A DNA stretch of 64,000 bases from assembly GCA_019163375.1 (NCBI GenBank), contig JAFLKK010000001.1:60183-124182 (forward strand). Direction: 5' to 3'. The notes beneath the pieces are model-generated. The model saw only the letters and a list, made by a program, of their open reading frames with translations. It was not told the DNA's origin and searched no databases. Source of the DNA: Paludibacter sp. Lineage in GTDB: Bacteria; Bacteroidota; Bacteroidia; Bacteroidales; Paludibacteraceae. Within the stretch, counting starts at the first letter, position 1. The number at the start of each line of letters is the position of its first letter. Positions 53,864 through 62,808 of this stretch are shown in pieces. The translations under genes and the position numbers were made by a program.

Positions 53864-55171
53864 TTAGATTTTAAACCCTCTATTTTCTCCTTGTTTTAGT
53901 TTTGGGTTAATCCCTAAATCTTTCTGAAACTCTTGATATTTCTTTTTGAACCATTCTGTTATTTCTAGGTTATCGACAAACAATCGAAGTCGATTAGGCT
54001 CAGCACTGTCTTTTTCTATTTTAGCGATAGAGTGATTAGTTTCAAATTCACGATGATGTTCTGCCGAAAAGAGTTTTCCTTTAAAACCGACAGGATTCAT
54101 CGTGAGTATCTTTTGGGTCAGTTCCTCCGAAAAACCAACAGCCTTGCAGAGTTTCTCAACGTTGAATATATCTCTAATGCCGGGAAACTGGTTATATACC
54201 TTTCTAAGTTCTTCCCGGAGTTTATCTGTCGTCTTTTCGTATTCATTTTTTAGATGTCCTATGTGCTCATTTAATTGTTTGTTTTGTGTTCTAAGGGTTG
54301 TATTTTCTGCTTTGAGTTTTCCAATTTCCTTTTCTTGTTTTTTTAATTTTGAATTATCGAAAACAGAGCCGATACCTTCAATAGCAGAAGTAGCAACATT
54401 TACCGCTGTACTCTTTAATTTCTCAGTTTTAATTTCTCTCTTGATCTTTGATAGCTCTTCTGTCACTTGCTTTTGTTGATGCAATAGGTTCCCGATATTC
54501 TCCTGCACACCTTCTGTTTGTGAAAGTAGCTCCCGATAATATTGTGAGGTAGATACATGCTTGGCTTCAGAACCATCAATACCACGATGCAAGCCATATT
54601 TTGCCATTGCCTCGGAATAACTATTCTGATATTCTTTGAGCTTGTCACGGGACATTATATCATCAGCACAAAGGCGAACAGCATCACTGTTTTTCTTCTT
54701 ATATTTCTTCTTTGTGCCCGTTGGTTCTTGCTTGGCTTTTCTTCGCTCTCCAGTAGTAATGGGCACTACAGTCGCATGGATATGCGGAGTTGTCTCATCC
54801 AGATGCAAAACAGCAGAAACGATATTATCGTTTCCGTATGTTTTCTTTAGCCAGTCCAGATTATCTTTACACCAGCCATCGAGTTGCCGAGTGGACTCTA
54901 TTCTTTTCATATCCTCCGGACTTCCGGTAAGTAGAATTCGAATTGCCCTCACCTGATTCTTTCCTATTTTCCGGGTGATGCCTGCATTCTCTAGCCGGTG
55001 TTGGATAGCATGTGTCCGATTACTGACGCCTTCGGGAAACTGAACAAGTTCCTTGTTCAAGTGAGTTCTCAAAGGGTCTGCATTTTTGGGCGAGATAGTG
55101 CGCTCTATGTGCGCTGACATTCCGGCGTCAGTGCCGGAAGTTTTTTCTAAATGGAGAACGGCGTAGCCCAT
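53864..55171 (-). CDS. MobV-type relaxase (plasmid recombination/mobilization protein)
   Basis: The 435-residue protein has the Pre/Mob start and the HUH motif HLDETTPHIH (residues 123-132) that binds the metal, followed by a long coiled-coil from about residue 225 to 330. MobV relaxases nick the element at oriT and lead the strand into the recipient using a helper conjugation system. The coiled-coil and C-terminal part are element-specific. oriT is expected just upstream, in the 204-base gap before the primase gene. Confidence 0.94.
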   Translation of the reverse strand: MGYAVLHLEKTSGTDAGMSAHIERTISPKNADPLRTHLNKELVQFPEGVSNRTHAIQHRLENAGITRKIGKNQVRAIRILLTGSPEDMKRIESTRQLDGWCKDNLDWLKKTYGNDNIVSAVLHLDETTPHIHATVVPITTGERRKAKQEPTGTKKKYKKKNSDAVRLCADDIMSRDKLKEYQNSYSEAMAKYGLHRGIDGSEAKHVSTSQYYRELLSQTEGVQENIGNLLHQQKQVTEELSKIKREIKTEKLKSTAVNVATSAIEGIGSVFDNSKLKKQEKEIGKLKAENTTLRTQNKQLNEHIGHLKNEYEKTTDKLREELRKVYNQFPGIRDIFNVEKLCKAVGFSEELTQKILTMNPVGFKGKLFSAEHHREFETNHSIAKIEKDSAEPNRLRLFVDNLEITEWFKKKYQEFQKDLGINPKLKQGENRGFKI

Positions 55172-55375
55172 GTTCGTAATCTTATTGGTTAGCGGTTGTT
55201 GTTGTTTGCGTTTTGCGTTTCAAAAATCGAAGATTTTTTCTTGGGGTGTCCAGAGGGGTTTATCCCTTGGCTTAGTGGGCTTTTTTAGTGTAGTGCAACG
55301 AAGCGTAAAGAAAAAGCCCTAATAAGCTATGGCATTATTTTGATAATGCCCGTTGCCCAGTTGCGTGGATACACA
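55172..55375. other. Candidate oriT region between mob and primase genes
   Basis: The gap holds three inverted repeats: GGGG-TTTAT-CCCT near 55256-55267, GGGCTTTTTT (55277) with AAAAAGCCC (55311), and GGCATTAT-tttg-ATAATGCC at 55331-55350. Position immediately upstream of a MobV gene and the repeat content fit an oriT, but the nick site is not identified. Confidence 0.45.
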
Positions 55376-56281
55376 TTAGAGTTTGTGTGTATTGCCTTTC
55401 TTAGGTTGTTTTCTAATTTCTTTGGAGGTCGCCGGATCTTTTGTTTTACCGCACAGGTAATCGTTCAGGTCTTTGAAATTTGAATAATGTACTGACTGAT
55501 TCAATAGCGACTTGCAAATTCCCATAAGTACATTAGTTGTTCGTTCACCGGCTAAATCATTATCTAGGAAAGTATATACTTTGTCGTGAGCTGCAATAAA
55601 ACTTACAGCTTTCGGCAGATTAAGAACTGAGTTTAATACCACAACGTCATGCCCCGGTTGGTTTATGCCTTTTATCGTAAAATAGGAGAGCATATCCCAG
55701 AAACCTTCAAAGACCAAACAGCTGTCTTTCCCGTTTTTATAGGTAGTAATGTCTTTAGGTGATGAGGAACCTTTGAAGTATTGGTTGCTCAGTTCATACC
55801 CCTGGCTATCGTTCTCAAATCCTATGGAGAAGTAATTCGTATTTCGAACAGTATAGTTGACTTCTTTGCAATAGAGTCTGGCCAATTCAAGGTCTATCTT
55901 TCTACTCTGAATATAACTGATTAGTGCTTGGTTTGAAATTGGCTCAGCTCGTATGTTCGTAATTTTCGAACATATATTTTGCTGTTGAAAAGAAAAAGAT
56001 ACGATCTGTTTTGCAGGCATGTTACCTCCCAAGAATTGCAAAGCTTCCGATACAGATGACAGCTGCTGCATTTTCATGACAAGATCGATGATATTTCCAC
56101 CTTGCCCTGTTCCGTGGTCATACCAAGCATTAAAACGGTTGTTTACTTTGAATGACGGGGTTCGTTCCTCTCTCAATGGAGAACAATACCATAAATCGTC
56201 ACCCTGAACTTTTTGGGGGTTTATACCCATAGCATGCAGGTAGTCTGCTATCATTATATTTTTGGCTTGTTTGGCGTTCAT
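55376..56281 (-). CDS. CHC2 zinc-finger / Toprim DNA primase of the element
   Basis: The 301-residue protein has a DnaG-type zinc-finger-like N-terminus (WYCSPLREERTPSFKV and AWYDHGTGQGGNIIDLV), then a Toprim domain with the glutamate in CLVFEGFWD and the DxD-like YTFLDNDLAGE. Similar primases sit beside the mob gene in NBU1-type elements and are thought to prime the transferred strand or the excised circle. Confidence 0.92.
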   Translation of the reverse strand: MNAKQAKNIMIADYLHAMGINPQKVQGDDLWYCSPLREERTPSFKVNNRFNAWYDHGTGQGGNIIDLVMKMQQLSSVSEALQFLGGNMPAKQIVSFSFQQQNICSKITNIRAEPISNQALISYIQSRKIDLELARLYCKEVNYTVRNTNYFSIGFENDSQGYELSNQYFKGSSSPKDITTYKNGKDSCLVFEGFWDMLSYFTIKGINQPGHDVVVLNSVLNLPKAVSFIAAHDKVYTFLDNDLAGERTTNVLMGICKSLLNQSVHYSNFKDLNDYLCGKTKDPATSKEIRKQPKKGNTHKL

Positions 56282-56374
56282 TTCTACGAAAATTAGTGAG
56301 GGTTTGTGTTCTTTTTTTCTTTCACTAGCAAAAGACTGTTTTGCGGGAAAGCTGGGTTACATTGGACGAAAAAC

Positions 56375-56566
56375 TGTTACTTTGTTACAAATAGTACATA
56401 ATCACCTTACAGTCAGGTAAATATTCGTGTAACAATACTGTAACACAACTATTTATTTGTTACAACTTGTAACAATGAATAGTTTGTAATACTTTTGTTA
56501 CTTATTTGTTACAGCCCTAATATATTAAACAATAATACTTTATAGGTGTAACTTAGCAATGTAACA
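56375..56566. repeat. Iteron-like TGTTAC/GTAACA repeats, candidate replication origin
   Basis: Nine exact hexamers in either orientation start at 56375, 56383, 56429, 56440, 56458, 56469, 56496, 56507 and 56561. Three pairs have the same 11-base step. The middle pair forms a near palindrome, TTGTTACAACTTGTAACAA. The block fills the gap between the primase and the P4-like helicase genes, which fits a replication or control site of the element. Confidence 0.7.
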
Positions 56567-57755
56567 TAATTCTCTCTATTTGTTCACGGGATATGCAATA
56601 GGTGCGGCCGATTTTCTCTTTCTCAACAATAGCACTGGTCTTATCAAAAAGATGAGTTGTGTAACGAGTTGCAACTCCTGGCGCTATACTCCATTTGTCT
56701 TTGAGTATAGCACGAATTTGAGTTGGTTCTGTCTTAATAGATATCTGTTTGAGCATGCGTAGCATATCGTTTACACAAAAAGTATAAGTGTCCAACTCTT
56801 TTATCTGCATGATTTCAGAAATCAGATTGAACATTTCGATTTCAAGACTACCTCTATTGAATTGTATAATCTTTCGCAAAGCATCCGTTATCAATAAATC
56901 GTGTCTGAACCACATTCGGGATTCGTATTTAGTCGAATAATCGCGATGTAGCAGGAAGTAAAGGAAATGGGGAATTTCAGCTTTTAGTTCGCCGAGAATT
57001 CTATCGTTTTCTTTCAATAGAGGTGAGACTTTGCGAACCCAATAGCGAGTCTCGCCCTGATCGATGATGATAGGACGATACTCGTTATTTGAGTTGAGGA
57101 TAAACTTGGCGAAGAAATCTACTTCGTTACGATCTTTTCCTTTCGACTCAGCTTTAAATGACATAGCTGTACTAAGGTTCTTTATACGCTCAGAATCTTC
57201 TCTTCGATCAAGCAAGGCTTCATCAACAGCGATGATTAATTTGTTCGTCCAGTCGGAATTGAATTGTGAACGAAAGTCCTCGTTTGTGTTGAAAGTCATA
57301 TTGCTTGCGAAGATTGCTTTTAGGAAGTTCAGAAAGGTGGTTTTTCCTGTATTGCGCTCTCTAGAAACGAGTAGGAGGATCGGAAGCCTTATCAAAGGCT
57401 TCCGATAGAGCAGTTGCAAATAGTCTAGCCCCATTTCAATTTGTTCTTCAAATATATGGGAAAGAAATTTGATGATCTTTGTGCATTCACCTTCAGTTGG
57501 CTGATAGTTTATCGGCTCATACTGATTTAGAAATTTCCCGATACTTCGTTTGTAGTTGATATGGTCAGGGACGGAGCAGAAACCATCGTATTTCTCGATT
57601 TGAGAAATGTAGTCCTTTGAGTGGTCTTGTCGTAACGTTTCGTAGTTCCACGCTCGGCGTTCCTCTATAAAATCGCCACTCATCAAGGGACGCTTGACTA
57701 TTTTATAGAGGGTTGTACCAACACGTTGATACTTCTCTTCATCTTGTTCTTTCAT
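56553..57755 (-). CDS. P4-like primase-helicase (DUF5906 type)
   Basis: The 400-residue protein has a superfamily 3-type ATPase core with Walker A RERNTGKTTF (near residue 133), an acidic Walker B in KLIIAVDEALLD and the later NSNNEYRPI sensor segment. Such proteins are replicative helicases of mobile elements of P4/NBU type. It overlaps the last hexamer repeat by its C-terminal codons. The HTH gene starts 12 bases upstream on the same strand, so the two are one unit. Confidence 0.9.
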   Translation of the reverse strand: MKEQDEEKYQRVGTTLYKIVKRPLMSGDFIEERRAWNYETLRQDHSKDYISQIEKYDGFCSVPDHINYKRSIGKFLNQYEPINYQPTEGECTKIIKFLSHIFEEQIEMGLDYLQLLYRKPLIRLPILLLVSRERNTGKTTFLNFLKAIFASNMTFNTNEDFRSQFNSDWTNKLIIAVDEALLDRREDSERIKNLSTAMSFKAESKGKDRNEVDFFAKFILNSNNEYRPIIIDQGETRYWVRKVSPLLKENDRILGELKAEIPHFLYFLLHRDYSTKYESRMWFRHDLLITDALRKIIQFNRGSLEIEMFNLISEIMQIKELDTYTFCVNDMLRMLKQISIKTEPTQIRAILKDKWSIAPGVATRYTTHLFDKTSAIVEKEKIGRTYCISREQIERIMLHC

Positions 57756-57766
57756 TACGATCGGAA

Positions 57767-58030
57767 TTATCTATTGAGAATAAAATTCAAGATTTCTTCC
57801 TTATCATAAAAGACAAGTTTTTCGCCGAAACGATACTCTTTATAGCAGCCGAGGCGGGCATATTTGCGGACGGTGGGGGCTGAGGCTTTGAGTAGTTTAG
57901 TAGCCTCTTTCATTTTGACGAAATTATTCATCGCCATGTCTACAGGAGACATTTTTTCGTTGGTAGAACTATCCTTGATAGTTTCTTCTTTTTCCGGCTT
58001 TTGCCAGAACCTTACAAAGTTCTTCTTCAT
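57767..58030 (-). CDS. Excisionase-like helix-turn-helix protein
   Basis: The 87-residue protein contains an HTH_17/MerR-like fold in its C-terminal half (MKEATKLLKASAPTVRKYAR, then GEKLVFYDKEEILNFI). Such proteins act in NBU/CTn elements as excisionase or as regulators. It precedes the helicase gene by 12 bases. GGGAC direct repeats lie 76-110 bases upstream of its start. Confidence 0.85.
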   Translation of the reverse strand: MKKNFVRFWQKPEKEETIKDSSTNEKMSPVDMAMNNFVKMKEATKLLKASAPTVRKYARLGCYKEYRFGEKLVFYDKEEILNFILNR

Positions 58031-58105
58031 TTTCCAATAATTTTATAAATTCTGGAAGACAAAGATATATGAGAAATTTTCTGAAAATAAACAATTTACG
58101 CCCCC

Positions 58106-58139
58106 GGGACAAGATGGGACGAACGGGACGAAATAGGAC
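58106..58139. repeat. Phased GGGAC direct repeats upstream of the HTH gene
   Basis: GGGAC starts at 58106, 58116 and 58125, and AGGAC at 58135, with steps of 10, 9 and 10 bases, so all lie on one face of the helix. This is a likely binding site of the HTH protein or integrase. Confidence 0.6.
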
Positions 58140-58183
58140 AAATACTTGAACTTGGGAGTGGCTTGGAGGTCTAAGAAGAAAGT

Positions 58184-58909
58184 CTATTTTGTTTTAGACT
58201 TCTCCTCTTTTATATCTTTTTCAACGATATTGGCTACATTGGGTAGGCCTATTTCATTGAAGAATTGATGTATGTTTTCCAAATGTTTAATCAATGTCAA
58301 ATCCTTTTCCAAAGAATTGGTTCTGGATAGTTCTGGAGTAGCGAGTAGTTTAACGTCGGATGGATTGATCTCTTTACCAATGAAATTATGCCATACATCT
58401 AATCGTTCCCGTGGGTCATTTGCTTCGATAAGTTTAGCTTTAAGTAGATAACCAAATATCCTGTCGCCTAATTGCTTTTTCCCTTTTATAGAATAGCACT
58501 TTAGGATATATTCTATTGAGAGCTTCAGTTTGCCTTCAGTGTTTCGTGGAGTGTTAGCATTAATGCGATCTGTAAAGTCATAGAGCAATTTGTTTATCTC
58601 ATCTTCAGAAACATCATCTTGTAAAAACAATTTCTCAACCTCTTTTCGTTTCTTGCTAATTACTTCGGCAATCTGTTTCTGCTCATGCCCAGTTCCAAAC
58701 AATAGATGTATGCAAGGAATAAGACCTAATATCTTTAATTCACGACTTGTTCTAATAGCTATTTGAGCACAACTATCAAGAAACAGGGTGATGTCCGTTA
58801 CTTTACCATTTTGTTGCTGTATCTTAAAACTGGCGTAATAGAATTTAAAGTTGGAAACAAATGTTGTCCCTAGTAGGTTGTCATTGTAGATTTTGCGGTA
58901 CTTGCTCAT
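58184..58909 (-). CDS. Element-borne protein of unknown function
   Basis: The 241-residue, mostly helical and charged protein has no membrane segment or recognised motif. It is the first gene of the minus-strand backbone of the element and ends in a lysine/glutamate-rich tail. Similar genes of unknown role accompany NBU-like replication modules, but I cannot name a family. Confidence 0.7.
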   Translation of the reverse strand: MSKYRKIYNDNLLGTTFVSNFKFYYASFKIQQQNGKVTDITLFLDSCAQIAIRTSRELKILGLIPCIHLLFGTGHEQKQIAEVISKKRKEVEKLFLQDDVSEDEINKLLYDFTDRINANTPRNTEGKLKLSIEYILKCYSIKGKKQLGDRIFGYLLKAKLIEANDPRERLDVWHNFIGKEINPSDVKLLATPELSRTNSLEKDLTLIKHLENIHQFFNEIGLPNVANIVEKDIKEEKSKTK

Positions 58910-59063
58910 TTTTGCATAATTAATTATTGCAGCAAAAATAGCAAATTGTTTTTAAACCTTTCAGTAATTGATATTATTTTCTTTATTTTTACTAAATCTC
59001 TACTGTTTTTCAATATTTACGGTTAATAAAAAGGAAGGGAAAGAAAGGTGGAAATTGTCAATT

Positions 59064-59083
59064 TGCACGACATATGCACGATA
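59064..59083. repeat. Second pair of TGCACGAYA repeats
   Basis: TGCACGACA at 59064 and TGCACGATA at 59075, again 11 bases apart, repeat the arrangement in front of the complete integrase at 43892-43911. They mark the former upstream region of a second integrase gene. Confidence 0.7.
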
Positions 59084-59090
59084 GGAAAAT

Positions 59091-59128
59091 AAAACACCCT
59101 ATTAATCAGTAGATTAATGGGGTGTTTT
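59091..59128. terminator. Hairpin between repeat pair and integrase fragment
   Basis: Arms 59091-59106 and 59113-59128 pair over 16 bases with one T-G around a 6-base loop; a GTTTT run ends the 3' arm. It stands where the lost 5' part of the second integrase gene should be. Confidence 0.65.
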
Positions 59129-59136
59129 GCGGTACG

Positions 59137-59464
59137 GCACGAACTTCCAAAAGTATCAAGTTATAGATTCAATGAACGTGTAAAAGACCTGGGGAAGAAA
59201 ATAAAACTATATAAAAAAGTTGAGGTTGTTCGGAAGAAAGGAAACGTGAGAGTTACCGAGGTTTTAGATAAATGGGAAATGATTTCTTTACATACTTGTC
59301 GCCGCTCATTTTGTACCAATATGTATTTGTCTGGTTTTCCAGCCGAAGAATTGAAGAGAATTTCCAGACACAAAAGCCCTACTACATTTATGAGGTATAT
59401 CAAAGTTGATAATCAACAAGCAGCAAACAGGCTGAAAGAATTGAGAAATAAGCAGAATAACTAA
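59137..59464 (+). pseudogene. Integrase C-terminal fragment
   Basis: The 108-residue segment, starting with HELPKV, is a close copy of residues 310-417 of the integrase at 43919. It retains the counterparts of His361, Arg364, His387 and Tyr396 but lacks Arg263 and the DNA-binding domains, so it cannot recombine. An ATG at 59117 opens a short frame into it through the hairpin. It is the remnant of a second, related element. Confidence 0.85.
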
Positions 59465-59576
59465 AAGTGATTTTGAGTATTCTTGATTACAAGTTCAATC
59501 ATGATTGTTATAAAATCGTGGCTTGTTTCTAAATGTCTTAATATACGTCCAGCCACAATTTTGAAGAGTGCATCAT

Positions 59577-59759
59577 TTAGCCAATAGGAAAATGGATATC
59601 CTCGTATTCTTCAACAAGTTCAGAAAGAATATCAAGTTCAATCAAGCTCTTGTCCTGTTTGGGCGTACTATCATCAGTTAATACTATCAACTCCTCTATA
59701 CGTTGCATAATAGCATTGTATTCAGTTTCGTTTTTTATTATTGCCATAATTTCATTCAT
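59577..59759 (-). pseudogene. HigA-type antitoxin N-terminal remnant
   Basis: The 60-residue frame resembles the N-terminal helical part of HigA antitoxins (ETEYNAIMQRIEELIVL, then LSELVEEYEDIHFPIG), where a helix-turn-helix would normally follow. It stops before the DNA-binding domain, and no toxin gene is present next to it. I read it as a truncated gene, but it could be a small free-standing protein. Confidence 0.5.
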
Positions 59760-60178
59760 TAATCGTTTATTTTATACAATTCAAAGCAGCATATTCTTAG
59801 AGACAACACTATCAATATTAATTTCGAAGACAAACTATTTACAATTGAGAAAATAGATTCATTTAATATTTTATTAGATATTATTGAATAAGAAAAAATA
59901 GTTCGTCCTGAATCAACTTGCCGCATTTTAACGAAAAGATTTCTCTTAGTTTATCACGAATCACAAACTTACCCAAGCGTAAAATTTTACCATAAGGAAC
60001 TGTCAACAATTATCTCCATACAAGTCGCTTACCTTTGGCTATAGAAAGTCATACGACAAAGGTGACTACATTGGGAGTGGGGGCTATATAACTATTATTC
60101 CATACTTTACAAAAAGTAATCCAGTAGACGTCATCTTAATAGTTTTGTTTAGGAATACATTTGCTAATTTTAAAGAAT
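59760..60178. other. Intergenic region without recognisable gene
   Basis: About 420 AT-rich bases between the antitoxin remnant and the DUF3037 gene. I see no gene or structured element other than the terminator at its end. Confidence 0.5.
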
Positions 60179-60208
60179 AAAAAAGGGGTCCATGATTAAT
60201 GAAACCCC
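60179..60208 (-). terminator. Terminator of the DUF3037/HipA-like pair
   Basis: On the minus strand GGGGT and the matching ACCCC arm form an imperfect hairpin followed by six T, 22 bases after the DUF3037 stop. Confidence 0.6.
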
Positions 60209-60229
60209 AAGAATTTTATTACGTATATC

Positions 60230-61084
60230 TTAAATTGACAACAAGTATTCAGCAGTTTTGTCGGTATAGCTATCAATATCCTCAAAGGGTATTACTTGTT
60301 TGTTTGAATTTACAGCCTGCAACAGCTTAATAGACTTATTGTATGTGTTTTGCAAACTACTTTCTTGTGGCTTAGCCAATAAAAGATCTATTCTACAATT
60401 ATTTTCTTTAGTATATCTATTTAACCAGCTTAGGTAACTACAATATTCTGCCGTTTTACGTTGAATAGATTGTGTATCCTGCAAATCGAAACTAAGCGGA
60501 TGTACCAAATTAAGGGACCCATTTTGCCAAGCAAAATCAAATTTAAAACTAAGCTCATCAGTTTTCACAACATAATTCTTAGTAACTTTATCAGCAAGTT
60601 CCTCGTTATGACCAAATAATCTTGTTTTAAACTTTTTAATAATATATGTTTCATTGTATTTAATGGTCTGTGATTCTTTCTTTATACTTAGTGGAAGTAA
60701 AATTTTGGTATATTCTTCTACCGCAAGTTCAGGTTTTGAATAAATATTTATTACTGAATTCAAATCAGAAAACTGAAGTGAAGTATCGTCATCCTTAAGT
60801 AAATAGAAATGAACAAAGTCTTTTAGATTGTCATTCAACAACTTTTCTGCATACAAATCACCTGAATACTTGACTACATTGTTTTTGATTAATTTTAATA
60901 TAGAATTAAAATACCTGGCATCAAAATCTTTATAAATAGGTTTGATTCGAGTAGCATCAGTGATATAAAAATACAATTTTCTTTCTTCGTCGGGGAAGTA
61001 ATAAAGCACACCCACATTGATAGCTTCGCCGAGTATTGGAGAATGCTTGTATTGCAAGATACTATATATAAGTTGCTTATTCAT
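60230..61084 (-). CDS. DUF3037 family protein, partner of HipA-like kinase
   Basis: The 284-residue protein starts YSILQYKHSPILGEAINVGV, which matches the DUF3037 family. Genes of this family almost always sit directly beside a HipA-like kinase gene, as here, with a 4-base ATGA overlap to the gene upstream. A toxin-antitoxin or defence role has been suspected for such pairs, but the activity of DUF3037 is not known. Confidence 0.85.
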   Translation of the reverse strand: MNKQLIYSILQYKHSPILGEAINVGVLYYFPDEERKLYFYITDATRIKPIYKDFDARYFNSILKLIKNNVVKYSGDLYAEKLLNDNLKDFVHFYLLKDDDTSLQFSDLNSVINIYSKPELAVEEYTKILLPLSIKKESQTIKYNETYIIKKFKTRLFGHNEELADKVTKNYVVKTDELSFKFDFAWQNGSLNLVHPLSFDLQDTQSIQRKTAEYCSYLSWLNRYTKENNCRIDLLLAKPQESSLQNTYNKSIKLLQAVNSNKQVIPFEDIDSYTDKTAEYLLSI

Positions 61085-61869
61085 TGTATGGATGTTTCTA
61101 AAATGTTTGCAAAGATAGAAGAATTATTTTGAATCAACTGCCAGTATCTCAAAATTATTTCTCTTTGAGTCGAAAATCCAAGTTCTTCTAGCTGATTAAA
61201 ATAGGATTCCAGTTTTCTGAAATTAATATCATGTAAGTATAACAAAAATTCGTCGAATAGGTTTGATTTATCCCTGTATTTTGTTATAAAATTATAGAAT
61301 AAATGATGCTGATAACGAGAATCCCATAAAGTTTGAGTAAAGTTTGTAATTGTTTCCTCATATATTTCCAACGCCATTTCATGGTCAATTAAGATAGCAT
61401 CATTTTGTTTTACAAGTAAATTTGGTTTGTGCTGATTGCGATCCCTGTTGCAAATAAAATAGTCAAAAGCATATAGCAACGGAGGATCAATTAAATCCAA
61501 AGTTTCTTTACGGGAAAACCCCTGATTATATAAAAAAGAAGATTCAATAAATTCTGTGCCAAATTTGGGACGATCATCAAGTTCTACTAATAATTCTTCA
61601 CATTCATTGTTTAGTTGCATTCTGAATGCCTCTGAAAAATTAATTATTGCTGCAGGTGGTGCATAAAGCCCAAACTCGCTTGCTAAAACGTTTCCCAACA
61701 CTTCTGCAGTCATTTTATTACGAGCTTCTATGTCAATAGTTTTGTATAGCTTAACCACATAAGGTCGTGGAGAGCCTTTCATATTTACCAACACTATCCA
61801 AGGCTTGGAATGACCGCCCCTATCCAGTATTTGTTGAAAACCAATTGCTTCGTAAATGGGTAAACTCAT
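61081..61869 (-). CDS. HipA-like kinase domain protein
   Basis: The 262-residue protein has the HipA-type kinase pattern: RPYVVKLYK as the nucleotide-binding lysine strand, YFICNRDRNQHKPNLLV as the catalytic loop with Asp and Asn, and AILIDHEMAL as the metal-binding Asp segment. It lacks the N-terminal HipA subdomain and has no HipB-like antitoxin neighbour. The stop overlaps the DUF3037 start by 4 bases, so the two proteins are probably made together. Confidence 0.87.
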   Translation of the reverse strand: MSLPIYEAIGFQQILDRGGHSKPWIVLVNMKGSPRPYVVKLYKTIDIEARNKMTAEVLGNVLASEFGLYAPPAAIINFSEAFRMQLNNECEELLVELDDRPKFGTEFIESSFLYNQGFSRKETLDLIDPPLLYAFDYFICNRDRNQHKPNLLVKQNDAILIDHEMALEIYEETITNFTQTLWDSRYQHHLFYNFITKYRDKSNLFDEFLLYLHDINFRKLESYFNQLEELGFSTQREIILRYWQLIQNNSSIFANILETSIQ

Positions 61870-61892
61870 AAATTATTACTTTTAAAATTCAA

Positions 61893-62804
61893 TTAAAGCG
61901 TATTTACTGCCACAAGTCTTTTGTGATTAATTTCTATAAACTCTTTATCCAATCCCAAATGGGCTTCTTTATGGCAATTCGGGCACAAAGCCACCGCATT
62001 TTCGACCGTATCTTTACCCTCTTCAGAGAGTGGAGTCCAGTGATGAACCTCCAAATAAGGCGAACCATCAGTTTTATTGAATGGAGCATTTTGTTGGCAT
62101 AATCCACACTTCCCTTTTGCAATGTAAAGAACTTCAGCCACTACATCCGGATTCCGTTTATATGAGTTTGTGACAACATGAATTTTCGTTGGTGTTTGCT
62201 CTGCTACTTCGAGCCTCTGTTTTCTGGCATCATGCGATAAGCGGCTGGATTCTTTTACTTTCTTTCCGAAATCAGCATCGAGATAGCTTTTCAGAATATG
62301 ATCGTAGTCATCTTTCTCTGTCGCTAAAGTAACATAACTCCAATTACCGGAACGGGTGCGCACTTTTAAAGGTGTACCATTGCTAATTTTATAAAAACGA
62401 TTAACAGGTATAGGGTTTTCTAACTTCTGAAGGTTTCTGATTGATATTAAATTGGCGCATAACTTTCCGTTTTTTATTGGGTATATGCACTCTTCACCTT
62501 TTTGATGAAGTTGAATATATTCATTTAATTGTGCTAATCTTTCAAATTCGATATCAGGTTTATATTCCCAATCAATAATTTCGGCAGTGTAATGAGCATT
62601 TGTCAAATCTCTTGTAATCGAAGCATACAATCGCCATGTATAACCTGCACCTGGCAAGTATTTTTTCAATCCAGAGATTAGCTTATCCGAATAAGGTTGT
62701 ATATAGAAATTTTTACCGGGATGAATTTTCTGCGCTTTCAGAATTTCTTCTAACACATTTTCGAAAATGCCATTCTCGAAAAATATTCTTTCGGTGGTTT
62801 CCAT
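61893..62804 (-). CDS. HNH endonuclease domain protein
   Basis: The 303-residue protein ends in an HNH nuclease domain: paired CGLC and CPNC zinc ligands with the catalytic histidines in LEVHHWTPL. The N-terminal 200 residues are an unrecognised domain that may recognise DNA or a partner. It lies 23 bases upstream of the HipA-like gene and 4 bases downstream of the DUF4145 gene, on one strand, so it belongs to the same operon-like group and probably to defence. Confidence 0.87.
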   Translation of the reverse strand: METTERIFFENGIFENVLEEILKAQKIHPGKNFYIQPYSDKLISGLKKYLPGAGYTWRLYASITRDLTNAHYTAEIIDWEYKPDIEFERLAQLNEYIQLHQKGEECIYPIKNGKLCANLISIRNLQKLENPIPVNRFYKISNGTPLKVRTRSGNWSYVTLATEKDDYDHILKSYLDADFGKKVKESSRLSHDARKQRLEVAEQTPTKIHVVTNSYKRNPDVVAEVLYIAKGKCGLCQQNAPFNKTDGSPYLEVHHWTPLSEEGKDTVENAVALCPNCHKEAHLGLDKEFIEINHKRLVAVNTL

Positions 62805-62808
62805 AAGG

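Larger units (their letters stand above)
43810..59464. mobile_element. NBU-type integrated mobilizable element (outer limits uncertain)
   Basis: The segment has a tyrosine recombinase at its left end, and on the minus strand a MobV relaxase, a CHC2/Toprim primase, a P4-like primase-helicase and an excisionase-like HTH protein. That is the standard backbone of NBU-like mobilizable elements of Bacteroidales, which depend on a conjugative element for transfer. It interrupts a PKD gene. Base composition is visibly more AT-rich than the flank. The right end cannot be fixed; a second integrase fragment at 59137 may mark an older, degraded neighbour. Confidence 0.8.
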
